From positions 1,673,705 through 1,737,704 of the forward strand of contig NC_011959.1 of the NCBI RefSeq assembly GCF_000021685.1: a stretch of DNA of 64,000 bases. The letters run 5' to 3'. Below are positions 17,492-26,579 of this stretch, piece by piece. The notes under the pieces are model-generated. The model was not told the DNA's origin. It saw only the letters and a list, made by a program, of their open reading frames with translations, and did no database searches. How positions within the stretch are numbered: position 1 is the stretch's first letter; the number at the start of each line of letters is the position of its first letter. The position numbers were made by a program, and so were the translations under genes. The stretch is from Thermomicrobium roseum DSM 5159 (GTDB lineage: Bacteria > Chloroflexota > Chloroflexia > Thermomicrobiales > Thermomicrobiaceae).

Positions 17492-18073
17492 ATGGCCCAG
17501 CCGCAAACGCTCCGACGAGTCCAGCGCTCCACTCGAGGCAAACGGATTGCACTCGTTGTCGGAGGGACGCTGCTCACCCTGTTCCTCGCGCTGCAGGGAG
17601 TCGCCCTGGCGCTCCCGCGAACCAATCCACCGGTGGTCGCTGAGCCCGCCTGGGACAGTCCCCAGACACGCGAACTCTTCATGCGTGCCTGCGGCGACTG
17701 TCACTCTAACCAAACCAACTGGCGCTGGTATACCTACGTCGCACCAGCCGCTTTCCTGGCCTATCGCGACGTCATCGAAGGACGACAAAAGTGCAACGTC
17801 TCGGAATGGGGAAGCGGGGGCGAAGCCAAGTGCGACGAGTCGGTCGAACAGATCCGGGAAGGCAAGATGCCACCGTGGTTCTACCTCCCACTCCACCCTG
17901 AGGCCAACCTCTCAGCACAGGAAAAGGACCAACTCATCCGCGGCCTGCTCGCGACCTTCGGCGAAGGGGGCGGCGAACGAGAGCGACGTGGCGAACCCGG
18001 CACACGGCCAGGAGAGGACGAATCAGGAGAGGAAGGAGCACGCACCAGCCCGCTCGCTCTCCGCCTCGCCTGA
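17492..18073 (+). CDS. Membrane-anchored haem-binding domain protein
   Basis: A 193-residue protein with an N-terminal membrane segment (about residues 18-40) and one c-type haem motif CGDCH (Cys67, Cys70, His71). The family (Haem_bd type) typically continues with TNWRWYTYVAPAAF and a methionine motif, here REGKMPPWFYLPLHPEA, which may give the distal ligand. It probably faces outside the membrane and takes part in electron transfer. The last 45 residues are a low-complexity Glu/Arg/Gly tail. GAGGGAGG precedes the ATG. Neighbours give no clue to a partner. Confidence 0.85.
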   Translation: MAQPQTLRRVQRSTRGKRIALVVGGTLLTLFLALQGVALALPRTNPPVVAEPAWDSPQTRELFMRACGDCHSNQTNWRWYTYVAPAAFLAYRDVIEGRQKCNVSEWGSGGEAKCDESVEQIREGKMPPWFYLPLHPEANLSAQEKDQLIRGLLATFGEGGGERERRGEPGTRPGEDESGEEGARTSPLALRLA

Positions 18074-18146
18074 GCATGGCGCTCGGTATCTCGGAGCGTG
18101 CCGGCATTCTCCGGCAGCGGGTGACAGGAGTTCGACCACACAATAC

Positions 18147-18176
18147 TTGACGAAGCGTGTGCGGATCTGCTAGCCT
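18147..18176 (+). promoter_or_regulatory. Promoter of the leuACDB operon
   Basis: TTGACG at 18147-18152, an 18-bp spacer and TAGCCT at 18171-18176. The predicted start near 18183 is the beginning of the T-box leader. Confidence 0.5.
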
Positions 18177-18182
18177 CAGAAA

Positions 18183-18424
18183 CAAAGGCGCGGAAGGGAA
18201 GCAGTAGCGCGCCGAACCCGGTCAGCGAGCCGGGGCTCGAGGTGGAAGCCCGGTCCGGTACGGTGCGCGAACTCGTCCCAGAGCTGCGTTCGCGAACCTG
18301 GTCGAGTAGCGAGCGTCGGGTTGCGCCCGTTATCGCGCAGAGAGTGGGCGCCGCTTCTTCGGAGGCGGCGGCCAAGTAGGGTGGTACCACGGGAGCGGCC
18401 CGTCCCTTCGCGGACGGGCCGCTC
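18183..18424 (+). promoter_or_regulatory. T-box riboswitch, leucine-specific
   Basis: The leader has the parts of a T-box in order. AGTA at 18203-18206 is the 5' side of the specifier loop. GCGCGCC (18207-18213) pairs with GGTGCGC (18262-18268). The distal Stem I loop has GGTGGAA (18241-18247). The 3' side of the specifier loop reads GAA-CTC, giving a CTC leucine codon at 18272-18274. The T-box bulge sequence AGGGTGGTACCACGGG is at 18378-18393; TGGT would pair with the ACCA end of uncharged tRNA-Leu (discriminator A). A strong terminator hairpin follows. Uncharged tRNA-Leu should turn on the downstream leu genes. Confidence 0.9.
18393..18424 (+). terminator. T-box terminator hairpin
   Basis: GAGCGGCCCGTCC (18393-18405) pairs with GGACGGGCCGCTC (18412-18424) around a 6-base loop, overlapping the 3' side of the T-box bulge so the two structures exclude each other. 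No U-tract follows, as at several other gene ends here. A small hairpin TCCAG/CTGGA at 18579-18591 also touches the leuA ribosome site. Confidence 0.75.
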
Positions 18425-18599
18425 GGCATCTGAGGGGAACGATGTTCTACCGGATCTCGAGCCTGCTGCGACTCTCCCTTAGCCGGCCCCGGGGAGGGGC
18501 CAGGATGATCGCGGGACGGTCGTGATGGCCGCTCGGAATGTGCCACCGGCCTCCCGCACAGGAAGCCGGTTCCATGAATCCAGTCACTGGAGGGAGTCG

Positions 18600-20138
18600 A
18601 TGAGCGACCGATTGATCATCTTCGATACCACACTGCGGGACGGTGAGCAGTCACCTGGCGCAACGATGACCGAGGACGAGAAGATCGAAGTGGCCCGGCA
18701 ACTGGTCAAGCTCGGGGTAGACGTCATCGAGGCAGGCTTTCCCGCTGCCTCACCTGGCGACCTCCGCGCCGTCCAGCGGATCAGCCGCGAGGTCAAGGGT
18801 GTGACCATCTGTGCGCTGGCTCGTGCCAATCAGCAGGATATCGATGCGGCGTGGGAAGGGGTGCGCGATGCCGAACAGCCGCGCATCCATACCTTCATCG
18901 CCACCTCGCCGATCCATATGGAATACAAGCTCCGCAAGACACCAGAGCAAGTCCTCGAGGCTGCCCGCTTTGCGGTGCGGACCGCCAAGCGCTATGTCAG
19001 CGACGTCGAGTTCTCGGCGGAGGACGCGACCCGCTCCGATTGGGACTTCCTCTGCCGTGTCTTCGCTGCCGCCATCGAGGAGGGCGCCACGACGATCAAC
19101 ATCCCAGATACCGTCGGCTATGCGGTACCCCATGAGTTCGCCGAGCTCGTCCGCTACGTCACGGAGCACACGCCCGGCATCGAAAAGGTGACGGTGAGTG
19201 TCCACTGCCACAACGATCTCGGCCTGGCCACTGCGAACACGCTGGCCGCGATCCGGGTCGGGGCACGGCAGGCGGAGGTGACGATCAACGGGATCGGCGA
19301 GCGTGCCGGAAACACCGCGCTGGAAGAGGTCGTGATGGCGCTGCACGTGCGCCGCGACGTGTTCGGGGGCATCCTGCCACGCGTCGTGACCGAACAGATC
19401 GTGCCGACCTCCAAGCTGGTCCAGCGGATCACCGGTATCCAGGTCCAGCCCAACAAGGCGATCGTCGGGGCCAATGCCTTCGCGCACGAAGCGGGCATCC
19501 ACCAGGACGGCATGCTCAAGCACCGCATGACCTACGAGATCATGACCCCGCAGTCGGTCGGCTGGGAGGCCAGTCGCCTCGTGCTGGGTAAGCATTCCGG
19601 TCGTGCCGGATTCACCGCCCGGCTCAAGGAACTGGGCTACGGCGATCTCTCGCGGGAGCGGATCGAGCAACTGTACCAGCGTTTCATCGATCTCTGCGAC
19701 CGGAAGAAGACGGTCACCGATGCCGACATCATCGCGATCGTCGAGGATCAGCTGGCCCAAGTCCCGCAACGCTATACGTTGAAGGGCTGGCGCGCACATT
19801 CCGGCTCGGACGGTCGAGCGGAAGCGTGGGTCAAGCTGGAAATCGACGGTGTCGAGCGAGAAGCATCCGCCTCCGGCAACGGGCAGATCGATGCGCTCTT
19901 CAAGGCGATCGACCGGCTGGTGGGTCGCCACTGTGAACTGGAGGCGTTCCATGTCGATGCCGTGAGCCCGGGCGAAGATGCACAAGGACAGGTCACTGTC
20001 CATCTGCGCTGTGGCACGCAGGTCTATAATGGCCGGGGCGTCGCGACGGACGTCATCGAAGCGAGCCTCCGTGCCTATCTCATGGCACTCAATCGGGCAG
20101 CGCTGACGACACCGGTCTCGGTCAGTGGAGGTGAATGA
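18600..20138 (+). CDS. leuA: 2-isopropylmalate synthase
   Basis: A 512-residue LeuA that condenses acetyl-CoA with 2-oxoisovalerate, the first committed step to leucine. The catalytic barrel starts IIFDTTLRDGEQSPGATM, has HCHNDLGLATAN (metal His pair) and GIGERAGNTALEEVVMAL, and HEAGIHQDGMLKH lies in the linker. The C-terminal ~120 residues form the leucine-binding regulatory domain (GSDGRAEAWVKLE onward), so feedback inhibition is expected. It is controlled by the T-box upstream and overlaps leuC by 4 bases (ATGA). GGAGGGAG precedes the ATG. Confidence 0.96.
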   Translation: MSDRLIIFDTTLRDGEQSPGATMTEDEKIEVARQLVKLGVDVIEAGFPAASPGDLRAVQRISREVKGVTICALARANQQDIDAAWEGVRDAEQPRIHTFIATSPIHMEYKLRKTPEQVLEAARFAVRTAKRYVSDVEFSAEDATRSDWDFLCRVFAAAIEEGATTINIPDTVGYAVPHEFAELVRYVTEHTPGIEKVTVSVHCHNDLGLATANTLAAIRVGARQAEVTINGIGERAGNTALEEVVMALHVRRDVFGGILPRVVTEQIVPTSKLVQRITGIQVQPNKAIVGANAFAHEAGIHQDGMLKHRMTYEIMTPQSVGWEASRLVLGKHSGRAGFTARLKELGYGDLSRERIEQLYQRFIDLCDRKKTVTDADIIAIVEDQLAQVPQRYTLKGWRAHSGSDGRAEAWVKLEIDGVEREASASGNGQIDALFKAIDRLVGRHCELEAFHVDAVSPGEDAQGQVTVHLRCGTQVYNGRGVATDVIEASLRAYLMALNRAALTTPVSVSGGE

Positions 20139-21403
20139 CGAGCATGGGTATGACGATGGCAGAAAAGATCCTGGCTCGGGCGGCAGGACGTCGCCGCGTC
20201 GAGCCGGGAGAAATCATCGAGGTCGCGGTCGATCTGGTGATGACCAACGACATCACCGCCCCACTCTCCATCGCTGAGTTCAAGAAGCTCGGGGTCGAAC
20301 GCGTCTTCGACCCCAAGAAGGTCGTCTTCGTGCCCGATCACTTCGTGCCCGCCAAGGACATCAAGGCAGCGGAGCAGTCCAAGATCATGCGCGAGTTCGC
20401 GCTCGAACAGGGAGCGATCTACTTCGAGATCGGTCGGGCCGGTATCGAGCACGTCGTTTTGCCGGAGCACGGGCTCACCCGCCCAGGCATGGTCATCATC
20501 GGTGCCGATTCCCATACCTGCACCTATGGTGCCTTCAATGCCTTCGCGACAGGGATGGGTTCGACCGACATCGCCGCCGCGATGGCGACCGGCACGACCT
20601 GGATGCGCGTCCCGCAAACGATCAAGTTCGTCTACACCGGCACGCTGCCCCCGTTCGTGACTGGCAAAGATCTCATCCTCTACACCATCGGGCAGATCGG
20701 CGTCGACGGTGCCTTGTACGCCTGCATGGAGTTCACTGGCCCGGTGATCGACCAGCTTCCGATGGACGACCGGATCACCATGGCCAACATGGCCATCGAG
20801 GCTGGTGCCAAGACCGGCATCTTCGCCTGCGACGACAAGACGCGCGAATGGCTGGCCAAGGTCACCACGGAACCGTACGAGCCAGTGGACAGCGATCCGG
20901 ATGCCCGCTACGCCCAGATCATCGAGTTCGATGTCTCCAACCTGCGTCCGCTGGTGGCGCTTCCTCACTTGCCGTCCAACGTTCGCCCCGCCGACGAGGT
21001 GCGTGATCTGCCGATCGACCAAGTGGTCATCGGCTCCTGCACCAACGGTCGGCTGAGCGATCTCCGCATCGCCGCGGAGATCCTGAAAGGGCGGCAGGTG
21101 CACCCGCGCGTTCGCTGCATCGTGATACCAGGCAGTCAGGAAGTGGCCAAGCAGGCGACCAGGGAAGGGTTGGTGGACATCTTCCTGGAAGCCGGCGCCG
21201 TCTTCTCGGTCTCCACCTGCGGTCCCTGCCTCGGCGGATACATGGGCGTGCTGGCGAAGGGCGAGCGCTGCGTCTCGACCACCAACCGCAACTTCCGCGG
21301 GCGCATGGGACACCGCGAATCGGAGGTCATCCTGGCCAGCCCAGCAGTGGCGGCAGCCAGCGCCGTTCTGGGTCGTGTCGCATCGCCGTTCGAACTCAAC
21401 TGA
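20135..21403 (+). CDS. leuC: 3-isopropylmalate dehydratase large subunit (archaeal/HACN-type)
   Basis: A 422-residue aconitase-family large subunit, the shorter archaeal-type form. It carries the [4Fe-4S] cluster cysteines in GSCTNG and STCGPCLGG, plus GADSHTCTYGAFNAFATGMG. With LeuD it isomerises 2- to 3-isopropylmalate. The start ATG overlaps the leuA stop. Further in-frame ATGs 10 and 19 bases downstream cannot be excluded. Homoaconitase or methylthioalkylmalate relatives share these motifs, but the leu operon context settles the role. Confidence 0.94.
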   Translation: MTSMGMTMAEKILARAAGRRRVEPGEIIEVAVDLVMTNDITAPLSIAEFKKLGVERVFDPKKVVFVPDHFVPAKDIKAAEQSKIMREFALEQGAIYFEIGRAGIEHVVLPEHGLTRPGMVIIGADSHTCTYGAFNAFATGMGSTDIAAAMATGTTWMRVPQTIKFVYTGTLPPFVTGKDLILYTIGQIGVDGALYACMEFTGPVIDQLPMDDRITMANMAIEAGAKTGIFACDDKTREWLAKVTTEPYEPVDSDPDARYAQIIEFDVSNLRPLVALPHLPSNVRPADEVRDLPIDQVVIGSCTNGRLSDLRIAAEILKGRQVHPRVRCIVIPGSQEVAKQATREGLVDIFLEAGAVFSVSTCGPCLGGYMGVLAKGERCVSTTNRNFRGRMGHRESEVILASPAVAAASAVLGRVASPFELN

Positions 21404-21477
21404 AGCGAGGAGCGGAGAGCGGAGCAGGTAGCCGCTCTCCGCAGGCATTCGACGTGCAAGCGAGGAGGGCAGTTCCC

Positions 21478-21996
21478 GTGCCGATGCGTGGGCGTGTCTG
21501 GAAGTTCGGTGACAACATCGATACTGACGTCATCATCCCGGCCCGGTACCTGGTGACGATCGATCCCCAGGAACTGGCGCAACACGTCATGGAAGACATC
21601 GACCCCGAGTTCGCCAGCAAGGTGCAACCGGGCGACATCATCGTGGCTGGGCGCAACTTCGGCTGCGGCTCGTCACGCGAACATGCACCGATCGCGATCA
21701 AGGCTGCCGGTGTCCAGGCGGTAGTGGCTGAATCGTTCGCCCGGATCTTCTTCCGCAACGCCATCAATATCGGACTCCCGGTCGTGGAGGCGCCCGAGGC
21801 AGTCCGCGAGACGGAAACGGGCGACGAACTCGAGATCGACACCGAAAACGGAATCGTCCGCAACCTGCGCACCGGCAAGACCTACAAGGCGACGCAGTAC
21901 GACGCGTTCATCCAACATATCATCCGCGCTGGTGGGCTCTTGAATGCCGTCCGCGAGCGTCTCGCCGCGCAACAGGCAGCGGGGGGAAGCCAGTGA
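21478..21996 (+). CDS. leuD: 3-isopropylmalate dehydratase small subunit
   Basis: A 172-residue swivel subunit of isopropylmalate isomerase. FGDNIDTDVIIPARYL and GRNFGCGSSREHAPIAIKAAG are diagnostic. The GTG at 21478 is 8 bases from GAGGAGGG, a better distance than the ATG at 21484, so I chose the GTG. It lies 74 bases after leuC and overlaps leuB by 4 bases (GTGA). Confidence 0.94.
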   Translation: MPMRGRVWKFGDNIDTDVIIPARYLVTIDPQELAQHVMEDIDPEFASKVQPGDIIVAGRNFGCGSSREHAPIAIKAAGVQAVVAESFARIFFRNAINIGLPVVEAPEAVRETETGDELEIDTENGIVRNLRTGKTYKATQYDAFIQHIIRAGGLLNAVRERLAAQQAAGGSQ

Positions 21997-23114
21997 GCGA
22001 GGTGCACGTGCTCCTCCTGCCCGGCGACGGTATCGGCCCAGAGGTGGTCGCCGCAGCCCAGCGTGTCCTCGAACTGGTCGGCCACCGGACTGGTTATCGT
22101 TTCGTCTTCTCGGAGGACCTCGTCGGTGGGGCAGCGATCGATGCCTATGGCACGCCGCTCCGCGACGAGACGATCGAAATGGCGCTTCGCTCCGATGCCG
22201 TTTTCCTCGGGGCGGTCGGTGGCCCCAAGTGGGATCATCTCCCAAAGGCCACACGCCCGGAGGCCGGTCTCTTGCGCTTACGGAAGGAGCTCGGGCTCTT
22301 CGCCAACCTGCGGCCAGTACGCGTCTTCGACCCGCTCGCCGATGCCACGCCGCTCAAGCCGGAGATCGTGCGCGGCGTCGACCTTATCGTGGTCCGCGAG
22401 CTGACCGGGGGACTCTACTTCGGTCAGCCGTCCGAGCTGCGCCGCGAGCCAACTGGCCGCTGGGCAATCGACACCCTTCCCTATCGAGAGGAGGAGATCG
22501 CGCGGATCGTCGACCTCGCGTTCCAGCTTGCCCGGGCACGTCGCCGCAAGGTGACGAGCGTCGACAAGGCGAATGTACTCAACACCTCGGCGCTGTGGCG
22601 CGAAGTCGCCAGTGAGATCGGTCAGCGCTACCCAGACGTCACGCTCGAGCATGCCCTGGTCGATTCCTGCGCGATGCGTCTGGTCGCCCGGCCGCGCGAT
22701 TTCGACGTTCTCGTCATGGAGAATCTCTTCGGCGACATCTTGAGCGACGAGGCAGCGGTCTTGGCCGGCTCGCTCGGCATGCTCCCTTCGGCGAGCTTGC
22801 ACGGGCAGCCACCGCAACGGCCTGGCTCGCCGGCGGTCCGCTTCGGGCTGTACGAACCGGTGCATGGCTCGGCACCTGACATTGCTGGCAAGGGGATCGC
22901 CAATCCCATCGGCGCCATCCTGAGCGCGGCCCTGCTCGTTCGCTGGACACTGGGGAACGAGCGCGCTGCGACGGCGATCGAGCAGGCAGTCGAGGAAACG
23001 CTCGCCTCCGGTGCACGGACGGCCGACCTGGCCCGTCCTGGAGAGCCAGCCATGGGGACCGAGGCCTTCACCGATCGGTTACTGGAGCGACTCGCGTCGA
23101 TCCTTTCTGCCTGA
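21993..23114 (+). CDS. leuB: 3-isopropylmalate dehydrogenase
   Basis: A 373-residue NAD-dependent beta-decarboxylating dehydrogenase that oxidises 3-isopropylmalate in leucine synthesis. LPGDGIGPEVV at the N-terminus, RELTGGLYFG, SVDKANVL with the catalytic Lys, VMENLFGDILSDEAAVLAGSLGM (written in two parts: VMENLFGDILSD, then EAAVLAGSLGM) and EPVHGSAPDIAGKGIANP all fit LeuB. The GTG start overlaps the leuD stop. It is the last gene of the leu operon and is followed by a hairpin at 23195. Confidence 0.96.
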   Translation: MSEVHVLLLPGDGIGPEVVAAAQRVLELVGHRTGYRFVFSEDLVGGAAIDAYGTPLRDETIEMALRSDAVFLGAVGGPKWDHLPKATRPEAGLLRLRKELGLFANLRPVRVFDPLADATPLKPEIVRGVDLIVVRELTGGLYFGQPSELRREPTGRWAIDTLPYREEEIARIVDLAFQLARARRRKVTSVDKANVLNTSALWREVASEIGQRYPDVTLEHALVDSCAMRLVARPRDFDVLVMENLFGDILSDEAAVLAGSLGMLPSASLHGQPPQRPGSPAVRFGLYEPVHGSAPDIAGKGIANPIGAILSAALLVRWTLGNERAATAIEQAVEETLASGARTADLARPGEPAMGTEAFTDRLLERLASILSA

Positions 23115-23194
23115 CACGCCGCAGTCGATGCCCCGGCCAGTTGCACTGACGGCCGGACTCTCGTGCCCAGCTCGTCACCCATGAGCGTATTCGT

Positions 23195-23222
23195 CCGCCC
23201 CCCGTGCATGCACGAGGGGCGG
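23195..23222 (+). terminator. Terminator hairpin after the leu operon
   Basis: CCGCCCC (23195-23201) pairs with GGGGCGG (23216-23222), enclosing the self-complementary CGTGCATGCACG. A short T-rich stretch CTTCGTTCT follows. Confidence 0.6.
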
Positions 23223-23645
23223 CTTCGTTCTCCGACAGCCAGGGAAGCGGGGCCATCCGGCTTCATCGGACGTAACCGGTTTCGCGGACCGAACGCGCGC
23301 TCACCAGTTACGCAACCGGGACCGATCGCACGCCGGGATCGTTCCTCGGCTACGACCGCTGCACCGGCTTCCCCTTCGCCCCCTGACTCGCGTTCGCCGC
23401 GCGGTACCAGCGGAGGGCGAGCGACCGGTGCCCGCACTGGGAGGGGCGGGACGACGTTCGGCCGGGCCGCACGAGCCGCCTCGCTGAGAGAGTCCTCCCA
23501 CCGGAATGCGATCGGCCCGATCGGTCCTGTTTCCCATCCGTCGTGATGGTCGCCAGAATGACGACGCGCGATCGAACACCGCGCAAGGCTGCGCATGATC
23601 CATCGCCAGTGGTACCCTCTTGGGATGAGCGGGAAGGGGAGGGAC
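23223..23645. other. Intergenic region with inverted repeats, no recognised gene
   Basis: No frame has a convincing product. A long-range inverted repeat is present: CGTAACCGGT near 23271 and ACCAGTTACG near 23311. A T-box-like decamer exists on the minus strand at 23400-23409 but has no target gene. Confidence 0.35.
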
Positions 23646-24878
23646 GTGGCGAACAGCAAGCGTCCGCGGCGCACTGGCCGCCGCACCGCCAGGCGAGCCA
23701 GCATGTCCCAAAGCAGCACCGGGCGTGGCCCGGTGGTCTTCGCAGCGCTCGCGTTGATCGCCATGCTGCTCGTCGCTGTCTGGGCCATCCGTGGTTTCTG
23801 GCGCACTCCCCCATCGGAAGCTCCCGATGCGGCAACGACCCCGCCCGTCGAGTCTGCTCTACCGGTCGTGACCGCTCCACCGGGTTCGCCTAGTAACCTC
23901 CCTCTGTCCCCAGTGGAGACCCCGGACACTGGAGCGACCCCGACACCCGCTCCGACTCCGACGCCGCCTCCACCGATCGTCGTCGGTGCATTCGGCGAGT
24001 TGCCCATTCCGAACATCCCACAACCGGCCTACCCGCCGAACCTCCTGAACCTGGCCTACGAACTGGCCATCGATCTCGCGCGCCTGCCGCAGGACGCTCC
24101 GGTCTATCGCTTGGTCCCCCGCCAGTGGGACGAGACGACTGTCCGAGCCCTCGCCCGCTCGCTCGGCATCGATGGAACAGTCGAGCGGACAGCCGGTGGT
24201 GGTTTCCTCGTCCGCAGCTCGCGCGGGCAGCTCATCGTCAACGAGCTGACGATCCAATACCAGGCCGAACTCCCCAGCCCGACGCCTCAGCCGACGAACT
24301 CGCCTGCAGCTACCCCCGAGACCACGCCGGCGGAAACCGCCCTCCCAGACGACGCAGAACTCCGCCGGATCGCCCGCGACTGGCTTCAGAGCCACCAGCT
24401 GGTTTCCACGCCGATCGACGAGGGACAGGTGCGCGAGCGCCTGCCGGATCGCGGCTTGGCCATCGTCACCTTCGGTCCTGCCGAACCAACACCGGTCCTC
24501 TCCGCGTTTCCCGGCGCGACCGTCACCGTCGCGAGCGATGGGACGGTCCGCCAGGCATTCGTGGCCTGGCCAGCCGCACTCGAGCCATCCACCTACAGCC
24601 TCCGGCCAGCCCAGGCGCTCTGGCAGGATGTGCAGAGCGGGCGCGCGACGGTGGAAGTCGACGAGCGTCTCTTCGAGCGAGCCAGCCTGCCGCTGCGCGG
24701 TGTGGCTCGTCTGACGAGTGCCGAACTCGCGTGGGTCGATGCAGGGCAAGGGAGCTCACGCTATCTCACGCCGGTCGTCCGTTTCCGCGGTACCGCGACC
24801 ATCGAGGGATATCCGGAGCCGGTCGAGGTCGTGGTGACGGTCGTCGCCGTCGCTGCGCAAGCCTCGCCGCGCGGGTGA
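23646..24878 (+). CDS. Membrane-anchored protein with Pro/Thr-rich linkers, unknown function
   Basis: A 410-residue protein. After a basic N-terminus (residues 1-25) comes one membrane segment (GPVVFAALALIAMLLVAVW), then a Pro/Thr-rich stalk, a folded region with NLAYELAIDLARLP, a second Pro/Thr linker and a C-terminal domain ending VEVVVTVVAVAAQA. The topology implies an extracellular bulk. I do not recognise a family. The GTG at 23646 has AAGGGGAGGG at good distance; an ATG at 23625 is in frame without a ribosome site. It lies 27 bases before the GH18 gene, so both may work at the cell envelope. Confidence 0.7.
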   Translation: MANSKRPRRTGRRTARRASMSQSSTGRGPVVFAALALIAMLLVAVWAIRGFWRTPPSEAPDAATTPPVESALPVVTAPPGSPSNLPLSPVETPDTGATPTPAPTPTPPPPIVVGAFGELPIPNIPQPAYPPNLLNLAYELAIDLARLPQDAPVYRLVPRQWDETTVRALARSLGIDGTVERTAGGGFLVRSSRGQLIVNELTIQYQAELPSPTPQPTNSPAATPETTPAETALPDDAELRRIARDWLQSHQLVSTPIDEGQVRERLPDRGLAIVTFGPAEPTPVLSAFPGATVTVASDGTVRQAFVAWPAALEPSTYSLRPAQALWQDVQSGRATVEVDERLFERASLPLRGVARLTSAELAWVDAGQGSSRYLTPVVRFRGTATIEGYPEPVEVVVTVVAVAAQASPRG

Positions 24879-24905
24879 AGAGCGAGCACAGGGAACGGAG
24901 GTGCC

Positions 24906-26579
24906 GTGAAGACGACACACGCTGGTCAGCAACTGCTCCGACTCGGGCTTCTGCTCGCTGTGCTGTCGATCGTGTTACCCCCCGCGACGCACATCCCCAG
25001 TGCGCAGGCAGCACCATCGTTCGTCCGCTGGGGATACTACGTGACGTACGACCGCACGTCGTGGACCACCCTGCAAGCGCACCTCGGCACGCTCGACATC
25101 GTGTCCCCGTACTTTTTCCAGCTGCGCGCTGACGGGACGATCGAGGAGCTGAGCGACCCCACCGCTGACAGCTTCCTCCGCCAGAGTGGGATCACGGTCG
25201 TCCCGATGATCAAGAACGTACCGCGCTGGAACGACTTTACCCCCCTGATCGCCGATCCCGTGCAGCGTAGTGCCGTGATCACTCGCCTCGAGCGACTAGT
25301 CGAGGAGCGCGGCTACAGTGGCATTCACATCGACTTCGAAGCAGTGAATGCCGGCGATGCCCCGCACCTCACCGCCTTCATGCGCGAACTCGCTGCCCAA
25401 CTCCGCCCACGCGGCAAGTTGGTGACACAAGCGGTCGTGGCCCGCACCTCGGACACTCCGACCACCTGGGGCGGTGCCTATGACTATCCGGCACTGGCCG
25501 AGGTGAACGACTACATCGTCGTTATGGCATACGATTTCCACTATGCTGGAGGGTCACCGGGCCCGGTCGCCCCGTATACGTGGGTGCAACGAGTCGTCAG
25601 CTACCTGACGACTCGTGTTCCCCGCGAGAAGCTGATCCTCGGCATTCCGCTCTATGGTTACGACTGGAACGTGACTGCCGGGCCGCCAGCTCGTTCGGTT
25701 CGCTATGACCAGGTACGAGAACTGCTCCGCCGACCAGGAGCGAGCAGCGGTTACGACGAAACGGAAAAAGAGGCGTGGATCCGCTACACCGACGATCAGG
25801 GACAGCGGCACGAAGTTTGGCACGCTGACGCGCGGAGCGTCGCCGCGCGCGTCGATCTCGCGCTCGATCGTGGTCTCGCGGGTGTCGCGCTCTGGCGGCT
25901 CGGGCACGAGGACCCAGCTGTTTGGGATGATTTGGCTCGCCTGAACACGCCGGCCACTCGGATCCCCGCATTTCCGTCGACACCGGAACGGCGCTACTTC
26001 CCGGAAACTGGTCACTCGCTCTCCCACGGCTTCAAGGCCTTCTGGGAACGGAGCGGCGGGCTGCCGATCTTTGGGTATCCGCTCACTGAGGAGTTCAGCG
26101 AAATCAATCCGGATCTCGGTAAGCCCTTCACGGTCCAGTACTTCGAGCGGCAGCGATTCGAGTATCATCCGGAACTCGCGGGGACCCCCTACGAAGTCCA
26201 GCTCGGCCGGTTGGGAGTGGAGGACGCGAAGCGGCGTGGCCTTCTCGGGCATCCAGCGTTTCAGCCGATCCCGGCCAGTGCTGTCTCCGGGGACTGCTGG
26301 TTCTTCCCGGAGACCGGACACGCAGTCTGTGGCCGCTTCCTCGCCTACTGGCGCTCCTATGGGCTCGAGTTCGGTGATCCCGGGATCTCCTTCCGCGAGT
26401 CACTGGCGCTTTTCGGCTACCCGATCTCGGAACCCTTCACTGATCCCGTTACCGGCCTGACCATCCAGTACTTCGAGCGGGCGCGCTTCGAGTATCATCC
26501 GGAGAACCCGGAGCCGTACCAGGTGCTCCTCGGACTGCTCGGTCGTGATCTGGTTCGGGCGAAAGGATGGATCCGGTGA
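24906..26579 (+). CDS. Secreted glycoside hydrolase family 18 protein with LGFP-like repeats
   Basis: A 557-residue exported protein with a signal peptide (about residues 1-35, ending SAQAA). The GH18 barrel is related to YaaH/CtsP peptidoglycan or chitin hydrolases. The catalytic stretch is YSGIHIDFEAV with acid Glu145, VVMAYDFHYAGG is the substrate-side Tyr/Asp motif, and GVALWRLGHEDP closes the barrel. Residues ~360-557 hold two tandem repeats with FPETGH, FGYPLTEEF or FGYPISEPF, and QYFERxRFEYHPE, probably wall-binding. The GTG start follows CGGAGG. It overlaps aroQ by 4 bases. Confidence 0.88.
   Translation: MKTTHAGQQLLRLGLLLAVLSIVLPPATHIPSAQAAPSFVRWGYYVTYDRTSWTTLQAHLGTLDIVSPYFFQLRADGTIEELSDPTADSFLRQSGITVVPMIKNVPRWNDFTPLIADPVQRSAVITRLERLVEERGYSGIHIDFEAVNAGDAPHLTAFMRELAAQLRPRGKLVTQAVVARTSDTPTTWGGAYDYPALAEVNDYIVVMAYDFHYAGGSPGPVAPYTWVQRVVSYLTTRVPREKLILGIPLYGYDWNVTAGPPARSVRYDQVRELLRRPGASSGYDETEKEAWIRYTDDQGQRHEVWHADARSVAARVDLALDRGLAGVALWRLGHEDPAVWDDLARLNTPATRIPAFPSTPERRYFPETGHSLSHGFKAFWERSGGLPIFGYPLTEEFSEINPDLGKPFTVQYFERQRFEYHPELAGTPYEVQLGRLGVEDAKRRGLLGHPAFQPIPASAVSGDCWFFPETGHAVCGRFLAYWRSYGLEFGDPGISFRESLALFGYPISEPFTDPVTGLTIQYFERARFEYHPENPEPYQVLLGLLGRDLVRAKGWIR

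Noticed and set aside
23400..23409. T-box-like decamer TGGTACCGCG on the minus strand
   Set aside because: No Stem I, specifier loop or competing hairpin could be built, and the only gene downstream on that strand would be antisense to leuB.
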